The position numbers were made by a program, and so were the translations under genes. 64,000 nt of DNA from Glycocaulis profundi (lineage in GTDB: Bacteria > Pseudomonadota > Alphaproteobacteria > Caulobacterales > Maricaulaceae), in contig VJOU01000002.1 in the NCBI GenBank assembly GCA_007050995.1, positions 149,501 through 213,500 on the forward strand, in the 5' to 3' direction. Below, piece by piece: positions 15,256-24,400 of the stretch. How positions within the stretch are numbered: position 1 is the stretch's first letter; each line of letters starts with the position of its first letter. The notes under the pieces were generated by a model, which was not told the origin of the DNA, ran no database searches, and was given only the letters and a program-made list of their open reading frames with translations.

Positions 15256-15891
15256 CTACTTGTTCGGCTGCGGCGTGATCCGCAGATACGGCTTGACCCG
15301 CTTGTAGCCCTTGGGGAAGAGCTTGTCGGCGTCTTCGTCGGAGACGCTGGGCACCACGATCACGTCATCGCCATCGGTCCAGTTGACCGGGGTGGCGACC
15401 TTGTAGCCGTCGGTGAGCTGGAGCGAGTCGATCAGGCGCAGCACCTCGTTGAAGTTCCGGCCCGCGCTGGGCGGATAGGTGAAAGTGGCGCGGATCTTCT
15501 TGTTCGGGTCGATGACATAGACCGCCCGCACCGTGACCTTGGGGTCCGCGTTGGGGTGGATCATCGTGTAGAGCTCGGACACTGACCGGTCGGTGTCGGC
15601 GATGATCGGGAAGTTCAGGGCGCAGCCCTGCGTCTCCTCGATGTCCTTCACCCAGGCCTTGTGCTGGTCGAGCGGGTCCACCGACAGGGCGATGGCTTTC
15701 ACGTTGCGCTTGTCGAATTCGGACTTGAGCTTCGCGGTGAAGCCCAGCTCGGTGGTGCAGACCGGGGTGAAGTCGGCCGGGTGGGAGAAGAAGACGACCC
15801 ACTTGTCGCCGATCCAGTCATGGAAGCTGATCGGACCGTCGGTGGTCTCGGCCTTGAAGTCCGGGGCGATGTCGCCGAGAAGCAGGCTCAT
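15256..15891 (-). CDS. 1-Cys peroxiredoxin (Prx6 type)
   Basis: A 211-residue thiol peroxidase that reduces hydrogen peroxide and organic hydroperoxides. The active-site motif P-A-D-F-T-P-V-C-T-T-E is at residues 38-48 with peroxidatic Cys45 and Thr42. The conserved Arg lies in G-R-N-F-N-E-V-L-R. The long C-terminal dimerisation domain (W-T-D-G-D-D-V-I-V-V-P) marks the Prx6 group; no resolving cysteine is at the usual 2-Cys position. It is a single-gene transcript with a strong terminator. Confidence 0.93.
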   Translation of the reverse strand: MSLLLGDIAPDFKAETTDGPISFHDWIGDKWVVFFSHPADFTPVCTTELGFTAKLKSEFDKRNVKAIALSVDPLDQHKAWVKDIEETQGCALNFPIIADTDRSVSELYTMIHPNADPKVTVRAVYVIDPNKKIRATFTYPPSAGRNFNEVLRLIDSLQLTDGYKVATPVNWTDGDDVIVVPSVSDEDADKLFPKGYKRVKPYLRITPQPNK

Positions 15892-16006
15892 GGGGGTTTC
15901 TCCGTTGCGGGCGGCGGGTTAACGATTAGGCTCGGAAACTTGGGCGGCGGCGGGCCCGCGCGCAAGCCCTGACAAACCCAGCACCACACGCAGGAGCCGC
16001 GCGGCC

Positions 16007-16495
16007 ATGCCCAGCCTCATCATCATGCGCCACGCCAAGGCCGTCGACCGCACCGAGGACGGGGACGATTTCGAACGCGGGCTGGCCGAGCGCGGGCATC
16101 AGGACGCCGACCGCGCCGCAGAGGCGATGAAGGCCGCGGGCCTGAGCGCCAGCCACGCCCTGGTCTCCCCCGCCCGGCGCACCGCGCAGACCTTCGAGCA
16201 TGTGAAATCCGTGCTTGGCGAGCCCCCTGCGGAAAGTCCCATGGCGCTCTACCACGCCTCGGACTCCATGCTGGAGCGGGCGGTTCTCGAAGCGCTGGCC
16301 AAAGGCCATCAGCGGCTGGTTCTGGTCGGCCACAATCCCGGCATCGGCGCCTTCGCCCACACCCTGGCCGACCGGGCGGACGCCCGGGACGGCCTGCCCT
16401 GGGGCTGGCCGACCAGCGCGGCCATCGCCTTCGAGCTTGAGGGCGCGGACCTGTCCGCTCCGACGCGGACCTTCTTTTTCAATCCCAAGGCCTGA
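16007..16495 (+). CDS. SixA-type phosphohistidine phosphatase
   Basis: A 162-residue histidine-phosphatase-superfamily protein. The nucleophile motif is L-I-I-M-R-H-A-K-A (Arg8-His9), and the second His is in L-V-G-H-N-P-G near residue 106. Short members with RHA rather than RHG and no extra domain are SixA-like and may dephosphorylate phosphohistidine on signalling or phosphotransfer proteins. No partner histidine kinase lies nearby. ATG 16007 places RHA at the expected N-terminal position. Confidence 0.88.
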   Translation: MPSLIIMRHAKAVDRTEDGDDFERGLAERGHQDADRAAEAMKAAGLSASHALVSPARRTAQTFEHVKSVLGEPPAESPMALYHASDSMLERAVLEALAKGHQRLVLVGHNPGIGAFAHTLADRADARDGLPWGWPTSAAIAFELEGADLSAPTRTFFFNPKA

Positions 16496-16596
16496 CGCTT
16501 ACTCAATATTATCTAAGAGCGAAAAACCTGAATCGCCACGCCTTCTGATTGCCGATAGCGTCCTGCGCTTCTGAGGGGTCAGAGACAGGGCAGATC

Positions 16597-18411
16597 ATGC
16601 GCGACGGGCTGGAGTCCGCCGCCGCGGGCGCGCGGCCGGACCAGGATTGCCACGCCGATCAGGCCGAGGCGCTGCATGACGCGCTGGCCGGGGCGGCGGC
16701 GTGGGGCGCGGCGAACCATCTGCTCCACACCCGCTCCGAAGCCAGCGCCGCCGCGCCTGAGAGGCTCCATCCCGCACTGTGGGCCGGGCCGCTGGTTTTC
16801 GCAGCCGGGTGCGCCCTGCTCGCGCCCGGCGCCACGATGCTGGCGGCTTTCCTGCTTCTGGGGCTGGGGTTCGGCGCGCTGGCGATGATGCGGCTGGCGA
16901 GCGCCCTCCTGCCCGTGCGCTGGAGTCTGCGCGCGGCGCTTGATGACGACGCCCTGCCACCGGCCACGGTGATCGCGGCGCTGCATGACGAGGCGGCGGT
17001 GGTGGGCGGGCTGGTCGAGAAGCTGCGGCGGCTGGACTATCCCGCCGAGAGGCTGGAGATCGTGCTGGCCATTGAAAGCCACGACCACGCCACGCTGGAG
17101 GCCGCCAGAGAGGCCGCGGCCACGCCCGGCCCCGCCATCCAGGTTCTGGCCGTGCCGCCGGTCGGCCCCACAACCAAGCCCAAGGCGCTCAATTTCGCCC
17201 TGGCCTTCTCAAGTGGCGCGATCATCGCGGTCTATGACGCCGAGGACGCGCCCGCGCGGGGGCAGCTGCGCGCGGCGGCCGAGGCTTTCGCCGCCGACCC
17301 CTCGCTGGCCTGCGTGCAGGCGCCGCTCAACTGGTACAATGACGATGAAACCTGGCTGACGCGGATGTTCGCGCTGGAATACGCCGCGCAGTTCAACGCC
17401 CTGCTTCCGCTTTTCCTGCGGCTGGGCTGGCCGTTGCCTCTGGGCGGCACGTCGAACGTGTTCCGGCGCGATGCGCTGGAAGCTTCGGGCGGCTGGGACC
17501 CGCACAATGTCACCGAGGACGCCGATCTGGGCTTCCGGCTGGCGCGGGACGGCTGGCGGGCGGGACTGATCGAGCCGGGCACGCTTGAAGAGGCGCCCGT
17601 CACGCTGGACGCGTGGAACGCCCAGCGCTCGCGTTGGCTGAAAGGCCACGCGATCAGCTTCGGCGTGCAGATGCGCGATCCTGCCGGACTGATCTCGGGC
17701 GCCGGGCGCGGGGCGATGGCCGCGCTGTGGCTGAGCCTGGGGGCCAATGTCGCCAGCGCCGCGGCCCACCTGCCCGCAGCCCTGTGGATCACGGCGGCGC
17801 TGGCGCTGGGCATCGCTCATCCCGCGCTCCTGCTCGGCCCGGCGCTGGCGGGGTATGGGGCGGGGATCACGGCGGCGTGGGCGGGCGCGCGCCGGGCGGG
17901 GCTGAGGCCGCGGGCGCGCGATCTTGCCGCCCTGCCGGTTTACTGGCTATTGCAGGCCCGCCCTCTGCTGCGCGCCTTGCGCGAGCTGCGCGGGCGGCCC
18001 TATCTGTGGGCCAAGACCCGCCACGGGGTCACAGCCGGAGCCCGGACCGCCCCTGATGAGCATGATGCTGACACTGCTGCTCATGGGTCTGACGGCCAGC
18101 CTGTTCGTTCTGTGCGCCTGGTGCAGCGGACGGCCGTGGAACCCGCTCAAAGGCCCGCGCATGATCCCGTGGACGCTGATCGCCCTTCTGATGGCGGTCT
18201 GCTTCCTGATCCTGCTCGCCCATTTCTTCAGCTTCTACGGGATCGAGACCGGCCAGCGCATGCGCCTCAGATGAAGGCCATGACGGTCAGCACCGCGAAA
18301 ATGCCCGCGAACAGCCCGATCATGCCCCAGCGGACGGGCCGCGACAGCCGCCGCCACCAGGCCACGATGGTCTCGCCGAAGAAGAACAGGACCACCGCCA
18401 TCGACAGATAG
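16597..18411 (+). CDS. GT2-family glycosyltransferase with abnormal C-terminal run-on
   Basis: A membrane-bound family 2 glycosyltransferase. Two hydrophobic segments (about residues 62-105) precede the catalytic domain, which has V-Y-D-A-E-D-A-P (DxD-like), G-G-T-S-N-V-F-R-R, T-E-D-A-D-L-G and Q-R-S-R-W-L-K-G, the Q/RxxRW motif of processive GT2 enzymes. More membrane segments follow. The family normally ends soon after W-x-K-T-x-H-G, reached here at about residue 475. The open frame continues about 125 further hydrophilic, low-complexity residues to 18411, across the gene at 18056-18274 and antisense to the VTT gene. The true stop was probably lost by a small indel; TGA 18054-18056 lies in another frame. 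Confidence 0.8.
   Translation: MRDGLESAAAGARPDQDCHADQAEALHDALAGAAAWGAANHLLHTRSEASAAAPERLHPALWAGPLVFAAGCALLAPGATMLAAFLLLGLGFGALAMMRLASALLPVRWSLRAALDDDALPPATVIAALHDEAAVVGGLVEKLRRLDYPAERLEIVLAIESHDHATLEAAREAAATPGPAIQVLAVPPVGPTTKPKALNFALAFSSGAIIAVYDAEDAPARGQLRAAAEAFAADPSLACVQAPLNWYNDDETWLTRMFALEYAAQFNALLPLFLRLGWPLPLGGTSNVFRRDALEASGGWDPHNVTEDADLGFRLARDGWRAGLIEPGTLEEAPVTLDAWNAQRSRWLKGHAISFGVQMRDPAGLISGAGRGAMAALWLSLGANVASAAAHLPAALWITAALALGIAHPALLLGPALAGYGAGITAAWAGARRAGLRPRARDLAALPVYWLLQARPLLRALRELRGRPYLWAKTRHGVTAGARTAPDEHDADTAAHGSDGQPVRSVRLVQRTAVEPAQRPAHDPVDADRPSDGGLLPDPARPFLQLLRDRDRPAHAPQMKAMTVSTAKMPANSPIMPQRTGRDSRRHQATMVSPKKNRTTAIDR
18056..18274 (+). CDS. Small two-helix membrane protein
   Basis: A 72-residue protein with two strong hydrophobic segments (about residues 3-22 and 37-60), separated by W-C-S-G-R-P-W-N-P-L-K-G-P-R-M-I-P-W. 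Its ATG is part of a TGATG overlap with the TGA at 18054, as expected if it was coupled to the glycosyltransferase before that gene's stop was lost. Composition looks like a genuine membrane protein, unlike the overlapping run-on of the glycosyltransferase frame. Family unknown. It overlaps the convergent VTT gene by eight bases. Confidence 0.6.
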   Translation: MSMMLTLLLMGLTASLFVLCAWCSGRPWNPLKGPRMIPWTLIALLMAVCFLILLAHFFSFYGIETGQRMRLR

Positions 18412-18908
18412 CGGATCGACCGGCCCGCGACCATCGCCAGCGCGAACCAGACCGGCCCCACCCCCGCAAGCGCGGCGGAGAAGCTGGTCAGTTGGACCGG
18501 CACCGGCGTCATCATGCCCACGAACACCGCCCATGCGCCGCGCGCCTCCATGTTCGCGCGCGCGCCCTCCACCGTGGCGGCCACGCCCGCGTCGTCCAGC
18601 AGCAGCGGGGCCACGGCCTCATAGGCGAGCAGGCCCAGCGCGAACATGACCGCGCAGCCCAGCACCGAGCCGGCCAGCACCGCGAAGGCGGCGGGAAACA
18701 CGAAACGGCGCCCACGCAGCATCTGGGCGGCCAGCGGGAAGGCGACCGGCCAGGGCAGGACGGTGGAATCGATGAAGGAGCCGAGAAACAGCGCGGGCAG
18801 CGCCCAGCGCCCGCGGGCGGCCCGGTCCAGCGTCATGCGCCAGCGCGCGACCGGGCCGGGAGGCCGCGGGTCGGTCGCGTCGGGGGGCGGAGGCGCTTTG
18901 ACGGTCAT
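18267..18908 (-). CDS. VTT/DedA-like membrane protein
   Basis: A 213-residue polytopic protein. The segment F-L-G-S-F-I-D-S-T-V-L-P-W-P near residue 42 and the later R-S-I-R-Y-L after A-M-V-A-G near residue 165 match the short YqaA-like branch of the VTT/SNARE-associated (DedA) superfamily, which includes lipid scramblases. About five membrane helices are evident. ATG 18908 gives a proline-rich cytoplasmic N-terminus. Substrate unknown. It is transcribed in the same direction as the fliO-fliP operon, beginning 55 bases after fliP ends. Confidence 0.78.
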   Translation of the reverse strand: MTVKAPPPPDATDPRPPGPVARWRMTLDRAARGRWALPALFLGSFIDSTVLPWPVAFPLAAQMLRGRRFVFPAAFAVLAGSVLGCAVMFALGLLAYEAVAPLLLDDAGVAATVEGARANMEARGAWAVFVGMMTPVPVQLTSFSAALAGVGPVWFALAMVAGRSIRYLSMAVVLFFFGETIVAWWRRLSRPVRWGMIGLFAGIFAVLTVMAFI

Positions 18909-18963
18909 GGCCTGAACATGTAGCGGCTCGGACGCGGCATGCACGCTGCGGCGAATGCGCGCC

Positions 18964-19725
18964 CTATCCCGGTGGCAGCGCCACCGAGAAGCTCTCCACC
19001 AGCGACCCCACGACCAGCCGCCAGCCATCGACCAGCACGAAGAAGATCAGCTTGAATGGCAGGGAGATGATGATCGGCGGCAGCATCATCATGCCCATCG
19101 ACATCAGGATGGAGGCCACCACCAGATCGATGATCAGGAAGGGGATGAACAGCAGGAAGCCGATCTCGAACGCCCGCCGCAGCTCGGAGATCATGAAGGC
19201 GGGGGCCACCACGTAGAGCGGCGTCGCCTCGGGCGTCTCGGGCTCGACCTCGGCGATGTTGAAAAACAGCTCCAGATCGTCGTCGCGAGTGTGGGCCAGC
19301 ATGAACATCTTCACCGGCTGGCTGGCCGCGCCGAACGCCTCCTCGGTCTCCATCTCCCCGTTCAGATAGGGCTCGATCCCCTCGGCGTAGGACTGGGTGA
19401 AGACCGGCGCCATGATGAAGGCGGTCAGGAACAGGGCCAGCGAGATCAGCACCGCGTTGGGCGGGCTCTGCTGCAGACCGATGGCGGTCCTGAGCAGCGA
19501 CAGCACCACCACGATGCGCACGAAGCTGGTGGTCATGATCAGGATGGACGGCGCCAGGCTGAGCACCGTCAGCAGGGCGATGAGCTGAATCACCCGCTCG
19601 GTCAGCCCGTCGCCCTCCTCGCCCAGATCGATGCTGACCGACTGGGCCTCGGCGGGAAAGGCCAGCAGAAGCATCAGCCCCAGCGCGGCGAGCGCGGGCG
19701 GCAGGAAGCGGGCCAGCACCCTCAC
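18964..19725 (-). CDS. fliP: Flagellar type III export gate protein FliP
   Basis: A 253-residue inner-membrane protein of the export gate core (FliP5-FliQ4-FliR1). It has a cleavable signal peptide ending A-E-A-Q, then the conserved L-T-V-L-S-L-A-P-S-I-L-I-M-T-T-S-F-x-R-I-V-V-V block, L-R-x-A-x-G, Q-x-P-P-N, M-x-P-V-F and the C-terminal F-K-L-x-F-F-V-L-V-D-G-W. The start is a GTG that overlaps the fliO stop by four bases (GTGA), so translation is coupled. FliQ and FliR are not in this window. Confidence 0.95.
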   Translation of the reverse strand: MRVLARFLPPALAALGLMLLLAFPAEAQSVSIDLGEEGDGLTERVIQLIALLTVLSLAPSILIMTTSFVRIVVVLSLLRTAIGLQQSPPNAVLISLALFLTAFIMAPVFTQSYAEGIEPYLNGEMETEEAFGAASQPVKMFMLAHTRDDDLELFFNIAEVEPETPEATPLYVVAPAFMISELRRAFEIGFLLFIPFLIIDLVVASILMSMGMMMLPPIIISLPFKLIFFVLVDGWRLVVGSLVESFSVALPPG

Positions 19726-20015
19726 CGGTCCGTCTCCGGGGCGGGCCTGATCGCGGCGTCCACCACCTGCTCGCCATTGGCGCCCAGCAGCAGGACGGTC
19801 TCCCGCCCGTCGATCTCCACGATCACGAGGCGGCGGCGGGCGTCCACCAGCAGGCTTTCGACCAGCTTCATGCGCCGCGTGCGACCCGCCTGCGGGCTCA
19901 TGCCGGGAAACAGGCCGCGGCTCTGGGCGCGCCGGGCCAGCCAGGCGAAGCCGCCCAGAAGCCCCAGCACCACGAACAGCGCCGCCGCGTAGCGTGTGAA
20001 ATCGATCAGATCCAC
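19722..20015 (-). CDS. fliO: Flagellar biosynthetic protein FliO
   Basis: A 97-residue protein with one N-terminal membrane helix (about residues 8-25) followed by a small cytoplasmic domain with the family pattern R-R-M-K-L-V-E-S-L-L-V-D-A-R-R-R-L-V-I-V-E. FliO assists assembly of FliP in the export gate. It is the first gene of a fliO-fliP pair. The promoter region shared with divergent flgB contains a CtrA-type box at 20085-20099, consistent with early (class II) expression. Confidence 0.88.
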   Translation of the reverse strand: MDLIDFTRYAAALFVVLGLLGGFAWLARRAQSRGLFPGMSPQAGRTRRMKLVESLLVDARRRLVIVEIDGRETVLLLGANGEQVVDAAIRPAPETDR

Positions 20016-20084
20016 GGCGCGGCCCGCCTCCTCCCGCGTGAAACACCGTCACCTCGCTAGCGGGAGTCGGGGGGCGGGCCAAGG

Positions 20085-20099
20085 TTAAGACAGTCTTAA
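20085..20099. promoter_or_regulatory. CtrA-type box between fliO and flgB
   Basis: TTAA-GACAGTC-TTAA is an exact TTAA-N7-TTAA match to the Caulobacter CtrA consensus. It lies 70 bases before fliO and 53 before flgB, so it can serve either divergent operon. Binding is inferred from the motif and its location. Confidence 0.75.
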
Positions 20100-20151
20100 C
20101 CGCATCGCCTCAGCTTGAGCCCTCGCAAAGGCTCCAGAAGGGAGTGCGCCC

Positions 20152-20565
20152 ATGCGGCCCGAAGACATCCCCGTGCTGGCCATGCTGCGCCAGTCCATGG
20201 GCTACCATTCCGACCGCCAGCGGGTGATCGCCGAGAACGTGGCGAACGCCAACACCCCCGGCTACACGCCCCAGGACATCGCCCAGAGCGAGTTCGAGCG
20301 CGCGCTGAACGGCGCGACGCGCCCCTCGCGGGTGACGCTGCAGACCTCCGATTCCGGCCACCGGCAGGGCACGCCGGTCTCGTCGAACACCTGGCGGGCG
20401 GGCTACGCGCCTGACAGCGAGACCACCATCAACGGCAACTCGGTGGTGATCGAGGAGCAGATGGTGCGCTCCAGCGACAACCGGGTGCGGTTCGAGACCG
20501 CACTGAGCCTGTACCGCAAGGGCCTCGACATGATCCGCGCCGCCTCCCGGGCGCCGGGCGCGTAA
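20152..20565 (+). CDS. flgB: Flagellar proximal rod protein FlgB
   Basis: A 137-residue rod protein. It has the rod/hook N-terminal signature A-E-N-V-A-N-A-N-T-P-G-Y near residues 25-36 and a C-terminal amphipathic helix. FlgB polymerises in the periplasm as the lowest rod layer after export through the flagellar type III system, so it has no signal peptide. It starts the flgB-flgC-fliE operon, 10 bases before flgC. Confidence 0.95.
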   Translation: MRPEDIPVLAMLRQSMGYHSDRQRVIAENVANANTPGYTPQDIAQSEFERALNGATRPSRVTLQTSDSGHRQGTPVSSNTWRAGYAPDSETTINGNSVVIEEQMVRSSDNRVRFETALSLYRKGLDMIRAASRAPGA

Positions 20566-20575
20566 GGACTGAGCC

Positions 20576-20992
20576 ATGACCGACAACACCCAGAACACGC
20601 TGCAGATCGCCGCCTCGGGCCTGAGGGCCCAGTCCGCGCGGATGCGGATCATCTCCGAGAACCTGGCCAACGCCGAATCCACCGCCCGCACGCCGGAGGA
20701 GGACCCCTATCGCCGCCGGGTGCCGGTCTTCCGCGCCGAACTCGACCGGGCCACGGGCGCGAACATGGTGCGCATGGGCGACGCCCGGCTGGACGACAGC
20801 GAGTTCCGCCTGTCTTACGAGCCTGGCCACCCGGCCGCGGACGCCGAAGGCTATGTGCGCTATCCCAACGTCTCCAGCCTGATCGAGCTGATGGACATGC
20901 GCGAGGCGCAGCGTTCCTACGAGGCGAACATGAACATGATCGAGGGCGCGCGCCGCATGATGGAACGCACTCTCGACCTGCTGCGGCGCTGA
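20576..20992 (+). CDS. flgC: Flagellar proximal rod protein FlgC
   Basis: A 138-residue rod subunit with the N-terminal motif I-A-A-S-G-L-R-A-Q and S-E-N-L-A-N-A-E-S-T (the usual ANxxT form) and the C-terminal S-Y-E-A-N-M-N-M helix found in FlgC/FlgF/FlgG-type proteins. It forms the proximal rod with FlgB and FlgF. It is followed 14 bases later by fliE. Confidence 0.95.
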   Translation: MTDNTQNTLQIAASGLRAQSARMRIISENLANAESTARTPEEDPYRRRVPVFRAELDRATGANMVRMGDARLDDSEFRLSYEPGHPAADAEGYVRYPNVSSLIELMDMREAQRSYEANMNMIEGARRMMERTLDLLRR

Positions 20993-21006
20993 TGGGAGTC
21001 TGAGAG

Positions 21007-21324
21007 ATGGATCCCGCAGCCCTTCGCGCCTACGCCGCCGCCAGCCAGGCCTTCGGCGGCAGCGCCGCCCAGCAGCTCCCCCAGGCCACCCAGACCCAGG
21101 CCCCGGCGGAGACCTTCGCCAATCTGGTCATGGACGCGGTCAGCCAGACCGAACAGTCCGTGCGCTCGGCCGAAACCCTCACCGCCCAGCAGGCCACCGG
21201 CCAGGCGGAGATGGTGGACGTGGTCACCGCCATCGCGGCGGCCGAAGTCCAGCTCGAAACCGTGATTTCGGTCCGGGACTCGGTGATCCGCGCCTATCAG
21301 GAAATACTGAGGATGCCGATTTAA
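21007..21324 (+). CDS. fliE: Flagellar MS-ring/rod adaptor FliE
   Basis: A 105-residue protein joining the MS ring to the rod. Typical features are an Ala/Gln-rich N-terminus, F-A-N-L-V-M-D-A-V, A-E-M-V-D-V-V-T-A-I-A-A-A-E-V-Q-L-E-T-V and the C-terminal R-D-x-V-I-x-A-Y-Q-E-I-x-R-M-P-I. It closes the flgBC-fliE operon. A ten-base inverted repeat begins at its stop codon and brackets the repeat element that follows. Confidence 0.95.
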   Translation: MDPAALRAYAAASQAFGGSAAQQLPQATQTQAPAETFANLVMDAVSQTEQSVRSAETLTAQQATGQAEMVDVVTAIAAAEVQLETVISVRDSVIRAYQEILRMPI

Positions 21325-21439
21325 GGGGCTTTCAGGGCCCGGCCTCCTCCGGCGCGTCAGCGCCGCAAGCGCGACCGCGCGCCCGCGCTCATGCGCGGAA
21401 CCGACCGAGCGGAGCGAGGAAGGACAGGCGAAAGCCCCT
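21324..21439. repeat. Inverted repeat bracketing the intergenic element
   Basis: AGGGGCTTTC (21324-21333) and its exact complement GAAAGCCCCT (21430-21439) enclose 96 bases between the convergent fliE and TPR genes. They could form the base of a long hairpin acting as a two-way terminator. Confidence 0.5.
21361..21408 (+). repeat. Structured dispersed repeat, copy A
   Basis: This 48-base sequence matches 46 of 48 positions with the reverse complement of 52385-52432. It contains the self-complementary arms CCGCGC and GCGCGG and is preceded by a small hairpin (GGCGC-N4-GCGCC). It lies between convergent genes. Confidence 0.7.
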
Positions 21440-24400
21440 CAGCTCGGCCCCGTCTGGAACCGGCTCGAAAATCCGTCAAGGAAGGGATCGATGCTCTGGC
21501 GGGCGGCGAGGGAGGATACGGCGTCGCGCAGGCGGACTTCGCCGCCGGGGCCGTGGTTTCTCATGGCGAGGTCGAAGGCGGCGGCGTGGGCGGTGGCTGC
21601 CATGAGCTCGCCATAGCGGGCCTCGACCCGGCGGGCGGAGGGCTCGTCGCCTGCAAGTGCGTACGCGATGGCCGCGCGCAGCACGTCATGGGCCTCGACG
21701 GGCTCCAGCGGCTCGGCCTCCTCCCAGCGCGATCCCAGCAGGGCTTCGAGCGAGCGGCCCACCCGCGGCCAGTCCCGGTCCTGCCACGCCACGTCCGCGC
21801 GCAGGCGGTTGGCGGCGGGGCCGGTATCGGCGGCGATCAGCTCCAGCGCGTGATCGCGGCGACCCAGCCCCGTCAGGGCGCGGGCCTCCAGCAGGCGGCG
21901 CTCGGCGGCGAGTTCCGGCGAGATGCCCGCGATGCGGGTCGAGCGCAGGGTGCGCAGGGCGTCCTCGTCCCGGCCGTCCATCAGATAGACCACGGCCAGA
22001 TCGGACGCGATGGCCGCCCGGGCCTGCCCGGGCATGGAGCGGTTCTCGACCTGGTGGCGCAGAAGCGTGGCGGCGGAATCGAGCAGGTCCACGGCCACCA
22101 GACGCTGGGCGACCCGGCGCACCATGCGGTCGCCGTCGCTGCCCTGAGGTGTGAGATAGTCGTGCTCGCTGAACAGGGCGAGCGAGCGGATCGGGTCCAT
22201 CGCCTCGGCCTCGCCATCGAGGAACAGGCGGCGGAAGAGCCGGTCCATGTCCGCGGCGATGCGGCGGGTCGCGGCGGCCTGGGGGAAGCGTTCACGGGCG
22301 GCGGCCAGCACCTCCAGCGCCTCGGCGTGGCGGCCTGTCTGACTGTAGAGCTCGCCCAGCTGGCGGGCGGCTTCGAGCTCCACCCCGTCCCCGCGCCACC
22401 GGTAGCGCAGCGCCTCCAGCGCGTCGATGGCCTGGGCGTCGGTCATGTCGCCCGCCGCCCGGTCCAGCCGCACCTGTTCGAGCAGGGCGGGCGCCTGAAC
22501 CGGCTCCCAGCCTGAGCGGGACAGACGGGCGAGCTGCGCCCGCGCCGCGTCCCGGTCGCCTTCCAGCGCGGCGAGGCGGGCTTCGGCGAACCCGGCTTCG
22601 GCTTGAGCCTGCGCGTCCCCGCCCTCGTCGGCGGAAAAATCTCTCAGAATGCGGCGCGCGGCGGCCAGATCGCCGGTCTCCAACGCGGCCCGGGCGTGCA
22701 GCGCGCGGAAGCGCTGACGCCAGACCGCGTCATGAGCGCCCAGCGCGTCCGCGCCTTCATCGAACCGGCGGCGGGCCTCCGACCAGTCCTCGCGCCGGGC
22801 GGCCACCGCCCCGCGCCAGAGCTGGGCGGCGGGGTCGGCGGCGACAGTGTCGCCCGCCAGCGAGCGCTCGGCGTCCATCCAGCGGCCCAGCATGTAGTTC
22901 GCCGCGCCGCGGATGGCGCGGGCCTGCGATGACCGTCCCAGATCCGCATCGGCCTCGGAGGCCAGCCGGACCGCGCCCAGCGCCTCGGCGCCCAGCTCCC
23001 AGCCCAGATAGAAGCGCGCCAGATCCAGCATCGCCTCCGGCCCGCCATCGGCGGCGCGGCGCTCGGCCACGCGCAGGCCGTCGCGGAAGGGCTGGCCGCC
23101 GCGCCATGCGGCGGTGTCCAGAAAGGCGGGTGAATAGGACGGCGCTTCGGCGGTGAAGACCGGGGCGGGCTCGTCTCCCTCCCCCTCCGAGCCGGACAGA
23201 GTCAGGCCGCCGGGACGGCTGATCCGCGCGCCGCCGGGCACGAGGACCATGTCCAGATCGTCCGCGAAGGGCTGGACCGCCGCGCCCATGTTGGACACGA
23301 GCACCTGCCCGTCCACGAAGCGCCGGGTCGCGGACACGCCGCGCTCGTCGCCGGTCGCGGTCAGCACCAGCAGCGTCCCGCCCGCCTCGGGATCGTCCAG
23401 ACGGACCACCGAGCGCGCCTGCGGGTGCGCGATGCGGATGCTGCCCGCCCGGCCCGCTTCGGGGGCGATGGTCAGGGCGGCGGGCGCGGTCTCGGCGGTG
23501 TCGGCCAGGCGCACCCGCCACGCGGTCTCGGTGCGGGTGACGTCGATCCGCGTCGCGTCTGAGGAACTGAGCCGCAGGGCGGTGTGGCCGGGGCCGGAAT
23601 GGGCGTCCCACGCGCTGGCGTGGCGGCGGGGCATGTCGGCGAGTTCAGCCAGATCCAGCCGCGCCTCGGCGTCGAACACGATCCAGACCGAGCCGCCGCG
23701 ACGGAACACCGCCGTCCCGGGCAGGGCCGCCCAGTCGAACTGAAGGGTCGCGTCCGTGCCCTGCCGCCGCAGCGAGACCTGCACCACGCCCGACGCCGGG
23801 ACGGGATCGGGGGCGGCCTCAGTGACCGGCTCGGGCTCGGGCGCGGCCTCGCCCTCGTCCGGGCCAGTGGGCGTGTCGTATTCGGGTTCCGGCTCTGGCT
23901 GAGGTTCAGGTTCGGGTTCGGGCTCCGACGGCAGGGCCTGCTCGTCGGCGTATTCGGCCAGCGCGGCCAGCATGGTCTCCGCCGAGATCGCGCCCGGATC
24001 GAGAATGTCCAGCACGATCCGGCGGCCGTCCTCGGAGTAGGCCCGGGCGGTCGCGCCCGGTTCGAGCCGCATCTCCACCGCGAACGAGTCCGGCGAGGGA
24101 TCTGCGCGCAGGGTCTCGACCAGCCGGGGCGGCGCGACCGACAGATCGGTCAGGTCGGCTTCCGCCGCGCGATTGAAGCTGAGTCGCACCCGCTCGCCGT
24201 CCTGGGTCAGCTCATGAGAAACCCGCAGCGGCCAGGCGAACTCGATGCGCGAATACTCCGCCGCCTGTCCGGATCGGACGGTGACCGGAACGGGGGGCGG
24301 CGGGGCGGCGGCCGCCGCGGCGGCCTGACGGCGTTCCTCCTCGCGGCGAATCTCCTCAGCGGCCATGCGGCGGGTGTAGTCGGAGACCACCGGCTCCGGC

